Part shown: one piece after another, positions 11,803 to 23,678 of the stretch
Layout: every line of letters starts with the position of its first letter
How positions within the stretch are numbered: the first letter of the stretch is position 1
Origin: Chromera velia
Taxonomy: Eukaryota > Sar > Chromeraceae
Direction: 5' to 3'
Length of the DNA: 59,634 nucleotides
NCBI GenBank assembly: GCA_018398765.1
Contig: JAHBMJ010000008.1
Coordinates: 1 to 59,634, forward strand
The notes under the pieces: generated by a model
The model's input: only the letters and a program-made list of their open reading frames with translations
What the model was told of the DNA's origin: nothing
Databases searched by the model: none
Program-made: the position numbers and the translations under genes

Positions 11803-14800
11803 TCATTGGACCTGCCGGAAAAATTTTTCTTTCGCTCTCTCATATGCACCGACCAACTCTGGTGTATCCACCTCACTCTCCTTCATCCATGCGAAAGTCC
11901 CATCATCGAACGAGACTCGATACTCCTCCTCTCCATCCTCTGAGAGTCGTCCAGCCAGAATCTGAACTGGCTGAGGCGCTTTCCGTCTTCCCCTCTCTCT
12001 TTGCCTTTCTTCTGGACGAACCTCCAACTCATCTCCCAATCCGAGCTCGTCGAAGAGCTCATCCATTTCGGGGTTGTCCCCTATCCTGAATGTGGCGGGG
12101 CGATCGCTTGAGTGGGGGACTTGCTTCTCTTCTCTCTCTCTTTCTTCTTTTGCAAAGTCTTCCTCTGCCTCTCCATCATCCTCTCTCTCACGGGACTCTG
12201 TCCGTGGCGTATCTGCGGGGATCTCTTCCCCTCCCCCTTGAAGTTCATGTCCATTTTTATCCTTCTTTCCTTCTTCCCACAATTGCAATCGGTCTTCACT
12301 CACAACTTCCCTCTTCTTTCCTCCAATCGGTCGAATCACAGCGACATACGGTTGGTTGCGTGGTGTGCCAACCACGACAAAAGGCCCATCTGCCTTCGCA
12401 CTAAAAGCAGGGAAGCCGAGCTGAGGTACAGGACGACGGAAGAGAACGCGATCCCCCACTCAAAACTTTCGAGTCATGCGCAAGGGATTTTGTCTCTCTC
12501 TTGCCTGTCGCTCCCTCTCTGCTCGGTTGACCGCTCTGTTAATCTTCTCCACTCGCTTCTGCCGAATAAATCCATAATACTCATCATAGCAGAAAGGGGG
12601 TGCTCTGGCTCCCTCTGCGATTGGCTGAACTCTCAGCACAGACTGCGGTGTGTGTGCGAAGAGAAGCTCAAAGGGAGACAGCCCCATTTCGGAATGGGAG
12701 GCCGTGCGGTAGGCAGCATTGAAGCGCTGAAGGTACAAATCCCAATCCCTCTTCTCATCATCTAACTGCTTCCCTACCCCCTCTGCCCAGGAACGGTTGA
12801 AGCGTTCTGGGATCCCGTTTGTCTGCGGGTGGTATCCGGTGGTGGTGTGGTGTCGGGAACGCATGAGAACAAGGAGCTCCCTTACGATTTCACTGTGGAA
12901 GTTCGTGCTACGATCGGACACCAACACCTCAATGAACCCGTAGCGGTAAATGATCTCCTCAAAGAGAATCTTCGCCATCATCCATCCAGGCACTTCCGAA
13001 TCGGGGAGGGCAAATGTCTCGGGCCATCGGGTGAGGGCACACATCACCACGAGAACGAATCGGTTCCCTCGTTTTGTCAGCGGGAAGGGTCCCTTCACAT
13101 CGATCCCAACCACCTGAAAAGGGCAGGTCGGGACGGGGAGCGTATGAAGGGTTCTCTACGGTGTTGCTGCTCTCCTCTCTTGGCACGGACGACACTTCTC
13201 TACCCATTCTCCCACATCCTTCCGAAGACCTGGCCACTAGAATTCTCTCAACAACCTCTCTGCTAAACGCCTGCCTGCAATGTGGCCTCCCATCGGATGG
13301 TCATGGTGCATCACCATGACAGTCTCTCTCAGGTGTGTGAGCACATACAGCTGTTCTGTCTCTCCCACATAACAGTACAGCAATCTATCCTGCAAGTCAA
13401 AGAGACTCTCCTACGCCATCATCGTTTTCATTTGATTCCGTTCTGTGGGCAAAGTGCCCGTCTTCAGATATTCATACACGTCTTGCACACTGTCAGCAGG
13501 ATTAGAGGGAATAGAGGAACGGACCTTTTCAAGAAAAGGGAGAGCCGCTTGCATGGGGAGGGCATTTCCTGTCGCCCCAGCAATCGCTGCCTCAAAGCCC
13601 GGCCTCTCCGCGCTGCCCCCATCAACTGGACGGGAGCAGTGCCGACAGAACGGAGCCCCTGTGTCAACTGAGTGTTCAGCCGGCATAGGCATCCTCGACA
13701 CCGCATCGGCATCCGTGTGGCTCTTTCCCTCTTTGTAGAGATACTGCAGCCCATACTCCTGCAGCTCTAACGCCCATTTCTCTACCTGTTTATTGGCAAG
13801 CTTATTCTTCTCCATAGCCAGATTTGGTTTATGATCTGTCTGAATCACGCGGAGAAAGACGGAGCTGCCAAGCAAATAATGCCTCCACTGTCTGCAATAA
13901 AACAACCCAGCTAACGCCTCCTTCTCTGGCATTCCATAATTTAACTCAGCACTCTGCAACCTTCTGCTCGCATATGTAACCACCCGCTCTTTCTCGTCTT
14001 TGATTTGTACGAGCACTTCCCCAATCGACACATCATATGCGTTAGGCTCCACAATGAAGGGAGTGTGCGTGTTGGGAAAGCACAGAACGGGGGGCTCAGT
14101 GAGACGACGGCGCAGCTCTTAAAAGGCTGCATCGGCTTCTGCTGTCCAAACAAAGGGGCGCAGCTGTCCTTTCTCGTCAAAGGGCCGGAGAAGCTTATTG
14201 AGAGGGTGAGCTATCCGTGCGAACCCAGAGACAAAAGAGTGGTAATAATTGCACAGGAAGACAAACGTGTGCAGACGTGCACGGTCAGTTACATGGGGTT
14301 GGCCAATTCTTGACCTTTTCGGTGTTCTTCTTGCTTGGACGCACACCCTGAGCAGAGACGTTGTGCCCAAGATACTCAACCTCCACCTTTCCAATTTGTG
14401 CCTTCTCCAACCGCAACTTGAGACCTGCAACTCGGACGAGAAGGAAAACCTCCCTCAAGTCCTGCAGATGCTACTGATGCCTTCGAGAGAAGACAATCAC
14501 GTCGTCAATGTAGACGAGCGCTATGTTTCTCGGGAGGGCTGCAAGGACCATCGACATTGCCCGCTGAAAGATCGCAGGGGCATTTATAAGACCGAACGGC
14601 ATTCTAACGAACTCGAAAAGTCTAAAGGGGGTGATGAATGCGGTCTTTTCTGCATCATCTGGATCCAGAAGGATCTGATAATAGCCGGATGTGTAATCCA
14701 AGGCGAAAAACACAGAGGAACCGGCCAAACGGTTGAGGGTCTCTTAAATGCAAGGGAAGGGGAAAAGGTCCCACTTGGTGACTTCATTTAGACGTCTGAA

Positions 14801-15990
14801 GTCAAAGCAAAAGCGAATAGACCCATCAGGCTTCTTCACAAGGACAACACGTGCTGCCCACGGTGACTGTGAAGGCTTGATGATTCCCCCTTCCTGCATT
14901 GCATTAAGCTCCTTCTTAACTTTGTCTCTATAGTGATAGGGCACGCGGTCCTGACTCCATCGGACCGGTGTGTCTGTGTTTATCGGAATTTTTGTGTAGT
15001 AAAGCTTCCCCTGAAGCCTCAACATTCCCACATTGACTCTCTCTCCACTCCAAATATCCGAAAATTCCTCTAACAACTCCAAATACCGCGGCTTCCACTC
15101 CTCTGGCACAGTACTCAAATCGACAGGAGGCAGGTCAGTTTGCTCTCTCTCTCCCTTCACTCCCTCTTTGGACGTTGACTTTCCCCCTGGGTCAGGAGGG
15201 ACGGATGCACGGGCACCTCCCACCTAAGCAGAGGGCCAAAGACAGGGGGGAGACGAAGGGAAAGGGACAGGCCTGGTCTGACTGGGAGACGCCGAGACGG
15301 CGTTGACTGCGGCGATGTGTGTCGAGGGCTCGGTATGAGTCAAAGTCAATTTTGAACGGGAGACGTTCGTGACCTCGATCATAGCTACCCCTGCACGGAC
15401 AGTTGCGATCTGTGCGGGGACTGCCAGACCCGGAAGAGAACGGGGGAAACTCTTTCAAATGAAGACATCATCTCCATCAGGTACATCAATCCGCACCTGC
15501 AGGAGACTGCGATACCATGCAGGAACCCTTGTTCTCTTTGGAGCACACACCTTTGTCAGCTCAACCCCATCATCATACCACACACCGAACTCTGGCAGGT
15601 CTCCCACCTGCAACCTGTCTTTTTCAAATGCATACCTCACCTCCGGGTGCCACCTCAAGAATCTATGCCCAACACAATGTCATACCTCGAACCCTCAGCC
15701 ACCAACACCGGGTACTCAAACGTTTTCCCGGGATTTGAGGGATGTGCAATTTCAGATATTGTCTCCCCAACACACGGCACTGAATTATTGCCCAAAGCAA
15801 CCAACCCCACACTGGGAGATTTTATCTCCACATCGGTAGCAGCAAGGTACCCCACATCAACGAAAGAAACTTGGGAACCTGAATTAAGCAATGCAGACGC
15901 GGGCTTTCCAAAAAGCAAAACACTCACCCACGGACGTGGTTTGACCTCAACAGACGCAACTTGCGCCTAGACAGTAGGGCAACGCTTCTC
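11803..15990 (-). pseudogene. pol: Ty3/gypsy pol (PR-RT-RH-IN-chromodomain-like)
   Basis: Domains on the minus strand: aspartic protease near 15655-15927, with the active-site triplet reading N-S-G instead of D-S/T-G (codon at 15883-15885); reverse transcriptase about 14471-15223, with YIDD at 14501-14512 and the MPFGLINAP motif; RNase H about 13700-14120, with TYASRRL and QTDHKPN; integrase about 12460-13370, with an HHCC-type CRPC pair, the first acid in VGIDVKGPF, the second in SDRSTNF and the Glu in GIPERFNRS. A C-terminal module near 11815-11960 resembles a chromodomain (ILAGRLSEDGEEEYRV, then a Trp and an acidic helix). In-frame breaks: TAG at 15967, 15224, 14471, 13411, 13237 and 13156; TAA at 14744 and 14119; TGA at 15455 and 12460. 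Frame changes lie near 15655 and 14300. Not functional as read. Confidence 0.92.
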
Positions 15991-16138
15991 CTCCCTGCAA
16001 AAGTGCTCGACAGACATGCATATGGGGTCCTCCTCTCTTGCACACACGGCGGGAATGAGAAGAGGCAGGTCTCTATAGACCGCATGATGGGAGGGCGGGC
16101 CTGCCTCTAAGCCCGACGTCTCCCCCCATTTCCCGGCT

Positions 16139-17290
16139 TTAGAGGAAGAGGGCACTGCTTAGCATGGTGGGCCTTAGACCCACAGTTCTGGCAGCCGATA
16201 TAGTTTGGATATCCGAGAGTATTGCTCCTGGGGAGGAGGGTTTCAGAGAAGAAACCGGTTGGGGCATGGGACGGATAGAAAGGAAAGTTCGAGGGCGCTT
16301 GTTGCCCTCGGCCTCCTCCAAATCCTCCTCTGCCTCCCCTGCCCAGCCCCCTCGACCCCGACTGAACCCACCCCGAAAGTTACTGCCTGCCTGCCCATAC
16401 TGAGTCGGGGCGGCCTGTGCGAGAGACTAGGTGAGTATAGCAATTTGGGCCTCCAGTTTGTCGAATCGGTCACTCTTCTGCTGCTCCTGCTTCTGCTTAC
16501 CCTTCGAATTTTGATTCGCGTCTACAGCTGCGACTTGTGCCTTGCCCTTCTGCTGTGAGTGTAGAAAACAAACTCGGGCAACGAGCTGGTGGTAGTCGTT
16601 GTATACAGTGGGCTCCCTGGTCAAATCTAAGGAGAGAGACGGGTACAGGGTGCCCAGAAAGGGCATAACTCCGGTTTGGTACAGATGTCCAGGTTGGAAG
16701 ATTCGCATAAGTTTCTCGAATGCCTCTTTATGCGTTTCAAAGTCATCACCAGGGGCCAGTTTGAGTATAGAAAGCTTGTACACTGCCTGGTTTTTCTTGG
16801 TCTCTGTTGGGGTCCACCAGAGTAAGAAGGCATCCTTGAGTTGTTGGAAGGTCAAGCGTTTCTTACTCTCCTGGGCCAACCACACCCGTGTGATAGGCTT
16901 TATGAGATGCTTCTCCACGAGCATCTACCACTCTGCGTCTGTCAGGTTTGCTTTCAAAGCCTTTGCCTCAAACATTTCCTACCACTCGACTGGACAGTCT
17001 TTATCTGGATCAAAATCCTTGACGATCGTGCGGGTGTCAAGGTTCGTGAGTTTTGTTAGGTCGACATCGTTTGGGTTTTGCTGCTGCTGTTGTTGCTGGG
17101 CTGGCTGCTGGGCTTGTTGCTAGGCTTGCTGCTGGGCTTGTTGCTGCGCCTGCTGTTGTGCCTGTTGTACCTGCTGCTACGCCGTCTGAAGGTCTGCTTG
17201 TGCCTGTGCCAGATCTGTCTGTGACTGACAGTATGCAAGCTGTTGCTGCAAGTTGGCAATTTGTTGCTACAGCTGCTGGTCGTCTGCCAT
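16139..17290 (-). pseudogene. gag: Ty3/gypsy gag with zinc knuckle
   Basis: An ATG at 17290 opens a Gln-rich N-terminus made of repeated Q-Q-A and Q-Q-V blocks, followed by a typical retrotransposon capsid region (LTDAEW, then KHLIKPITRVWL, PGDDFETHKEAFEKL and YHQLVARVCFLHSQQ). A Gly/Arg-rich stretch leads to a CCHC zinc knuckle, C-Q-N-C then G-S-K-A-H and four residues to the last Cys, at 16193-16152. The frame is interrupted by TAG codons at 17267, 17177, 17120, 16925 and 16427, and the knuckle lies in a different frame from the capsid. Gag would package element RNA; this copy is broken. Confidence 0.88.
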
Positions 17291-17440
17291 CTTCTCTTCG
17301 CCTCCCTAGCTCGAAGAGCTCTTGGAACCACTGATTGACTGCCTGGTTGGCTGGCAAGAAAGGGTTGAGGTAAGCCCTTCCCGATCGTGTGGTTCTGGAG
17401 ATGGCTGCAATGAAAGAGAAACAGAGGCCGTGAAAAAGAA

Positions 17441-17455
17441 CGTGCTCTGCTACCA
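17441..17455 (-). other. Primer-binding site, initiator-tRNA-Met type
   Basis: On the minus strand TGGTAGCAGAGCACG lies four bases inside the 5' LTR. It resembles the TGGTATCAGAGC site of many LTR elements that pair with the 3' end of initiator tRNA-Met. The tRNA assignment is by motif resemblance. Confidence 0.7.
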
Positions 17456-17459
17456 CTTT

Positions 17460-17881
17460 TGTTGGTATGGCTAGCGTGACGGCAGCGTAACGACTATCAA
17501 CTTACGTGTAAAGTCTGTGCATCACTGGTTCGGTTCCTTCTTCCACTTTGTTTGTCTTCGGACATTGCATCACAAAACTGTCATACATCTTACTGTCCAT
17601 CTTCTAATCTCATTTATTTGCATTTAATTCGCATCTTCTGTATTTCATCTGTCCAATACAGAAAAGGAATCTGTATCGTCATTTCTGTATGACTTCTTTT
17701 CATTTATTGCAATACAGTTTGTTTGTTTAATTCCGTATAACACATTCAAGTGTTGTTTGGAAAGTGTTGCATGGCTCGTGTGCGCGGCGTGCATCAATCA
17801 CTCCGGTCCTCCGGGACCGCACTCCTCACGTCCCCTTAGCCCAGAGCGTCACCCCGGCCCGCTCGCCTCTGAAGCCTAACA
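17460..17881 (-). repeat. 5' LTR
   Basis: 422-bp long terminal repeat, the partner of 11137-11558, with intact TGTT and AACA ends. The right target duplication AAATG follows directly. Confidence 0.95.
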
Positions 17882-17886
17882 AAATG

Positions 17887-18390
17887 ATAACTTTGAGAAG
17901 CGATAACTAGAGCGATCGATCGATAAAGGAGTTAGTGGCTAGGTTAGTGGTGTCTGCATGCCCACCTGTATATAAGCAGTAGCACTAGATGACTATAGCC
18001 TAGTGACTAGCATTAGTACCGTTTTGTCTCCTAGTTAAATCTAGAGTTAAATTGTCTTTCAAGAATAAAAGGATTATTATAAAAACAAACAGCATTGTTA
18101 CAACAAAGAGTCTGCGTTTCTACTGAGCTAGTTGCATTTCTAAGCCGTGTTTCCTTTCACTAAGCTAGTCATTGCTAGAGTCATTGAGACATCAGACCGC
18201 CCCTACTGGCACACCTACTAATAAGTTATCACCTATAGCCAAGCTAGCCCCACACCCCATTAAATTGAGGTATAATTGCGTTAGATGGGGGGATTAAATG
18301 GGAGTCATTATGGGACATAATTTCACCTCAATTTCTCTAAATGGGCCACAGTGACTATTTTTAGGGGGGCGGGTTAATTATATTATTATA
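17887..18390. other. AT-rich DNA, no gene seen
   Basis: This stretch is rich in short TAGC/TAGT words. Near 18260-18340 it holds a diverged inverted repeat (ATTGAGGT against ACCTCAAT). No conserved coding signal is visible. Confidence 0.5.
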
Positions 18391-18483
18391 TTATTATTAA
18401 AGGTGTTTAATCATGGAATATATTTGTTCATTAGTTACTCACTTCAAAAGTAATATAATCAGGAATGTATTCCTAAATTAATT

Positions 18484-18542
18484 AAGGGGGGGTCTGGGGA
18501 GCGGAGCCCCCCGGGCTACATTTTTGATTTTTTTTTTTTTTA
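18484..18542. other. GC hairpin followed by poly-T
   Basis: Inside very AT-rich DNA, GGGGAGCGGAGCCCCCC can fold on itself and is followed by a run of about 14 T. It could be a mobile GC cluster or repeat end; no terminator role is claimed. Confidence 0.5.
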
Positions 18543-19059
18543 ACACAGTTTATGACTATAAAAAATTGGTTTTGAAAAAGATAAACAGGGGCTATCTAGC
18601 TGTTAGGCACTGTTAATAGGCAGTAGTGTAACAGTTACCATACTAGACTGTATTACAGTGTTACTAGAATTTTATAAAATCTTATAATTTATAAACTTAT
18701 TAAACTAGCAAATAATACATCATATGAATACGCGGTTGAAAGTTCATATATATTCTCATTGCATGAACATGCACACACTACACCAAAATACGCATGCACA
18801 CTGCAGCACACACTGCATAGCGAAAGGAGGCCTTACTGTATACACTACGTAAGATGCACTCTTTTTCACTTTCAGCATTCGAACGTGAAACACCAAAACA
18901 CCATAAGCACTGTCGAGCAAAAAATTATTTGGATACAAACAAGCAGTACATCTTCACTGAAGAAGGAAATGGAACCTCACCCTCTATGGTGATGGAGACA
19001 ATGTGAGGAAGCAGAGTGGCGTTATCTCCCATCTTTGCAATTTTTTTTTTGAGCTCATT

Positions 19060-19260
19060 CTAATGCTGGGTAGCGATTGCTTTTTTGATTTCTTCTGTCT
19101 TTTTTTTGCAGCTTTGAAGGTGCGTCCAAAGATTGGACGTCCCTCTACTGCTTCTGGCTGTCGTCCCGCAGGAATTGCATGTATACGATTCTACAGGTTT
19201 GCCGAGCGGTGGCTGAACTGCTTTGAAGAAGTCTCGTACGTCTACTTGACTCATTTTCAA
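19060..19260 (-). pseudogene. BED-type zinc-finger fragment (hAT-related)
   Basis: A 66-codon reading frame from an ATG at 19260 contains C-N-S-C, fifteen residues, then H-L-Q-S-C. This fits the BED finger pattern Cx2C-xn-Hx3-5[H/C] found at the N-terminus of hAT transposases and some transcription factors. Nothing after the finger resembles a transposase, so it is probably a fragment. Confidence 0.6.
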
Positions 19261-19740
19261 ACTATAAAGTTAATCGTCTGAATATATCAGGCCTCAGTCA
19301 TCTCAGACTGGTATCATGGCTTGCTGTGAGCCTGTGACTTTAAGTTTGCATCTTACCTTGTGTTTGAAACTCATGCATGAAGACCCAATTTTTGATGCAA
19401 CCTGTACAATCGGCTATTCGGCTCCGAATGCATGTACCGATGGCCGCGGCCGCTAGTAGGAGCGGTAGGCCGCGCCGGCGCGTGCATGGCTGGCCTGGGC
19501 TGCATGGGCTAGGCCATGCATGCAGTGCACTGGATGTGCACAAGCCTCTAGGCTACTCCCAAAACATTTGTTTTCATAACGTAAAAAAAAACCACGCACC
19601 ATTAGAATGACCTGAGGTATTAAAGACTAGTAAGAATCGGACTTTGGCTAATTAATCACTTTATTCAATCATATTCAATCACTTCATGGGATAATTAAAT
19701 ATATTCTAATCATAAGTGACTAAACACCTTTGATTATTAT

Positions 19741-20597
19741 ATATGAAGTTCAAATTAAACTGATAAAAACCGGTTAAATTATGGTTTAATGTTGTTCTTA
19801 GTGTTGCTGTACTCATTTTAAATGCTTTAAAAGCGATTCTTTTTTTATATATTAAAAAAATACAAAAAAAAATATTCAAAGGAAATGCATGAGGGAAAAT
19901 GAGGTCTAGAATGAGGTGTCCCAATTTCTGTTTGCTAGGTTATATTAGGTTAGTATATAGTATTATTAATTAAAGTGACATATATAAAGTCACCCTCATT
20001 GACTGTTAGATTGACTGTTTCTCTTTATCATTATTGTGCATGTACCATATTCTACATTGATAGACTTGCAGTCCTGGAGAAACTCTTGGAAAAATGTTGT
20101 AGCAAATGAATCAAACATGAATCTACAATCGGTTCAACAAGCTACACGTAGAACACAACGTGCTATGGTGAGCGGATGAGACCAAACGACTCGTGCAAAA
20201 ACAAAACAAAAACCGACATCCCGAGGTAGAGGCTTTCTTCTTTTGGCGAGCCGACAACAAGAATGTGCGATTTAGCAACGCACTTCGCCTTTTCGCTTTC
20301 TTTTGTCGTCACTGAATGCGTTTTTGAACACGGTTTTTCTCCCCCCATCTTGATCTTCTACACATGAAAGTCGCAGGCACATGCATGCAAGGGGCCGGGA
20401 AAAGAAAGAAACGCCCCAAGTCGGGTCGGGAAAATGAGCCGTCATACACAACACCTATGCAGCTTCCATGCTTTCAGTTGCTTGCATGACGAATCAATCC
20501 CACGGCCACATTTAAATTCTCATCGCAGCCCCGGCCCCCTCGAAAGGCCCATTGAACAAAATTGTCTGCAAAAGCAATGAAGAGAATTTTTAAAAAA
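19741..20597. other. Spacer, AT-rich then mixed, no gene seen
   Basis: 19741-20100 is AT-rich with no conserved coding signal. 20160-20597 has higher GC content and lies downstream of the stop codon of the minus-strand PPR gene, so it may include its 3' UTR. Confidence 0.5.
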
Positions 20598-23500
20598 TCA
20601 TCGCGGCGGTGTATCTGATGTTTCACCCCCTTTTCTCTTGTCTCTCGGCCTCCTGCCCATGCGGGGAGACTGGCGGAACGAGTCGAGGGTCTGACCCCCA
20701 CTGTAGAAGCGGGAAAACGTTTTTTTGAAAGGAGCTCCGTCCGCTGAGTTTTCCCCATCCTCCGCATCATCGTCATCTGGGTTGTTGCTTTTGCTTTGAC
20801 AGTCCGATTCCGAAACTGGAAAAGGATTTTCAGAGGCGGCAAGCGGGGCCTCGTCAGACGCTTCCGATCGTCGAGCGTTTACACTCACACTGTCGGCTGC
20901 AACCATCGCTGCAGCACTGTTTGCCGCACTCGATTCTCGTCCCTCCTCCTGCCTTTCAACTTTTTTCCCCACACCCCAGAGACTCCCGAAACCTCTCCAC
21001 AGATCCTGTGGCAATCCTCCGACCCCCTCTGCTTGTCCGCTTTCCTCTTTCTGTTCGAGGGCCCGGCGCTTTTTGAGCACAGAGAGCGTACCCACGTTGT
21101 TCGTTTGGGGTCGGCTTTGGGCGCTGCGGAGGATGAGATCCCAAACCTGCAGGCAAGGCATGCATACACGATGAAGAATGGGTTTGTCTGTCTGGCGGGA
21201 GAGAGGGACACAGGGAGGCAAGAACTTTATTCAGAGAGAGAGGCACCGGCTTTGCGCTTTGTTGTGTGTATGCCGAATCGGCCCTTCTTTTTGTGTGTAT
21301 GCAAAACTAAGACTGGTTCTGGTGGGCTATGTGAATGAAGCCTGGACCGAGTGGGCGGGTCCAACAAACTGGTGTAAAGGGGTCAGACAGAGAAGGGAGA
21401 AATGACTTGAGCGAAGACTGCACATGCAATGAAGCTTTCCTTCCGACTCAAAAGAAACCAAACAAAAGCAACCTGCATGCAGATAGAGAGAAAACAAAAG
21501 ACTGCACATGCAATGAAGCTTTCCTTCCGACTCAAAAGAAACCAAACAAAAGCAATCTGCATGCAGATAGAGAGAAAACAAAAGACTGCACATGCAATGA
21601 AGCTTTCCTTCCGACTCAAAAGAAACCAAACAAAAGCAACTTTCATGCAGATAGAGAGAAAACAAAAGACTGCACATGCAATGAAGCTTTCCTTCCGACT
21701 CAAAAGAGACCACAGAAGAACAGAAAGCGGCAAGCTCGGGTGCTTGAGAAGGATTGACATCCAGTCAGAAAAAACTGCCAGAAAGAGAAAATTAATGAAT
21801 TGGGACCCAGACTCAAGCAACACAAAAGGATAAAATAAATGAGTTTTCGACGTTCGGGATGAAAGAAAAAGCGTACCGACCGCATCACCCTTGTACATCC
21901 GCCTTGCCTCCATCTCCAAAAAAATTTGCCACACCTCATCCTGTTTGCCCCCCCTGCTGCAGGCCTTCATTGCTAACACCAAGGTCTCCCGAGTGATACC
22001 AAGACCCCCCGGACCCCCACCTCTCAGCTCCCGAATCAACAACAAAGCACGCCCGCCCAACCCCCTCTCAGCGCAGATGCGCAGGAGGGCGTGGTATGCA
22101 AGTGTCGTTCTCTTGTGTCCCTCTCGCTGCATTCTCTGAAAGAGCACAAACGCGTTTGCAGAGAAACTCCCATCAGCACTTTCCTTTTCCTGCCCCTCCA
22201 ACCCCTCATGAGAACTGGGAGCATTCCCTCTCTGACTCAAGGGCCCGCACACCGCATTGGCGCACGCAACTATGGCCCAAGAATACGTCAGACCTGTTGG
22301 AGAAACGCCTTCGTGTGCCATCCGGTCTAGGAGAGACATTGCCGTAGAGGCGTCACCTCTATCGGCGCAAACAGCGATGGCTGCTGTGTAAGTATCGGCA
22401 TCCGGTTGCATGACTCGGGACTTCAAGTCCTCGAGAACAGCAACAGCCTCTGCGGAAGGCCGACCTTGTGCACGAAGCACCGAAATCAATCCGATGAACG
22501 CCCCCCTACTGGGAGCCCGGGGGGCTTTTTGATCACTACACAGGCCGGTGTACTCACTCAGGAGCATCTTTGCTCTCTCTGCGCCATCAGGCGCTGTCCT
22601 CTGTGCATATATGGACGCTGTGTAGGCAGCGGAGGAAGGCTGCTGACCCAGAGCGGCCTCCATCTTCCTGAGGAGCGTGACCGCGGCAGGGCCCGCGGCA
22701 GGGTTACGTGAAGCAGCTACAGCGCGAAGGGCGGAAAGGAAGTGATCAGCTGTTCTAGGAACTCCGAGGCGCTTCATCTGGTCAAGTACATTGACCGCCT
22801 TCTCCCACGCCCCGCCCTGCCTGCACGCTTCCAGCGTAATGGCAAAATCCTGTACGTCAGGAGTCACCCCCACCTCTGTCATACGATCCAGCAGCGTACA
22901 AGCGAGGACAAATTTTCCATGGATCATGAAGTTGTAAAGAACGCGCGCGTAGTCATCATGGGCCCTCTGACGTCCGGTTTCCGGCGTCTCCTCATTCATG
23001 GCTTTGAATACGCCCATGATGTTTCCCAACGTTTCTCTGCGAAATCTCTTGAGACCCGGAAAGAAACGAGAAGAACCCGGTCGGCGCCGCATAACCACCA
23101 CGCCACCTGAAGAGACACCTCCTCTCGCTGTTGAGGTACCATCAGGTGAGGTGACGGCTTCGGAGGAATGGAGAGTTGTCTCCGAAAATGTGTGGGAGGG
23201 GTCTAGAACCGCTTCCTCCTGTCCGTCCATCAACTTTTCCTGGATAGCTCCGAACTCCTGCAGGCAGGCAGGCAGGCAGGCAGGCAGAAGACAGATTAAA
23301 AACAGGCGACGCGGATGACTTGCTGACAGCCTATGAACATGCATTCGGCATGAAACTGCTTGCTGCTCGTCTGCCCTAAGAAAACGCCCCACGCTCCCCC
23401 CCACACTGCGCCGAGCGACTCACCTGAAGGAAAAAGTCCCACTCTAAAGAGTCACTTGAAGGATGGCCAGAATGAAAGCTGATTGGCGGGCCCCGTCGAG

Positions 23501-23678
23501 CAGAGATAAACAAGGTGGATGCGGGAACGTTATTGTGCCCCCCCAACTTCTCTCGCGGCTTCCTTCTCCAGGATGGCGCCGAAAACACATATGAACGCAA
23601 GGCACCACTAGGACTTTGAAAGGCCGCTACACTGTGACACAACAAGAATGCACACACACCAATCACAAGAACACACAT
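20598..23678 (-). CDS. PPR repeat protein, probably plastid-targeted
   Basis: Exons on the minus strand: 23678-23424, 23257-21881 and 21146-20598, 726 codons plus TGA, all joins in phase 0. The N-terminus MCVLVIGVCAFLLCHSVAAF is a signal peptide ending in a Phe, followed by a basic Ser-rich stretch, the pattern of preproteins crossing a secondary plastid's outer membranes. The large exon holds several degenerate 35-residue pentatricopeptide repeats, e.g. around GVTPDVQDFAITLEACRQGG, QPDADTYTAAIAVC and LAYHALLRICAERGLGG. PPR proteins bind organelle RNA for processing, stability or editing. The last exon is acidic and low in complexity. The first intron's acceptor is embedded in a (CTGC)n run. 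The second intron contains an 84-bp minisatellite and stays open in the PPR frame. No editing (DYW) domain is seen. Confidence 0.82.
21416..21714. repeat. 84-bp minisatellite, about 3.6 copies
   Basis: The unit beginning GACTGCACATGCAATGAAGC starts at 21416, 21500, 21584 and 21668, exactly 84 bases apart, with only a few substitutions. It lies in the second intron of the PPR gene. Since 84 is divisible by three, several reading frames stay open through it on both strands. Confidence 0.95.

Larger units (their letters stand above)
11137..17881 (-). mobile_element. Ty3/gypsy LTR retrotransposon, chromovirus type, decayed
   Basis: This 6745-bp element has two 422-bp LTRs starting TGTTGG, the right one ending AACA, and is flanked by a 5-bp target duplication AAATG (11132-11136 and 17882-17886). 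On the minus strand the order is 5' LTR, tRNA-type primer site, gag with zinc knuckle, protease, reverse transcriptase, RNase H, integrase, chromodomain-like tail, purine tract and 3' LTR. RT-RNaseH-integrase order marks the Ty3/gypsy group. Many in-frame stops (mostly TAG) and several frame changes show it can no longer make its proteins as read. It sits in an AT-rich island that continues on both sides. Confidence 0.95.
18391..19740. mobile_element. Candidate hAT-like DNA transposon relic
   Basis: AAAGGTGTTTAATCATGGAA near 18399 is matched in inverted orientation near 19697-19736 (on the opposite strand AAAGGTGTTTAGTC and then AATATATTT). A BED-type zinc finger, a domain typical of hAT transposases, lies between them. 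No transposase catalytic domain is visible, and the inverted repeats are imperfect, so the borders are tentative. Confidence 0.4.

Noticed and set aside
21416-21714. CRISPR-like array
   Set aside because: The copies are contiguous 84-bp minisatellite units without unique spacers, in a eukaryotic intron.
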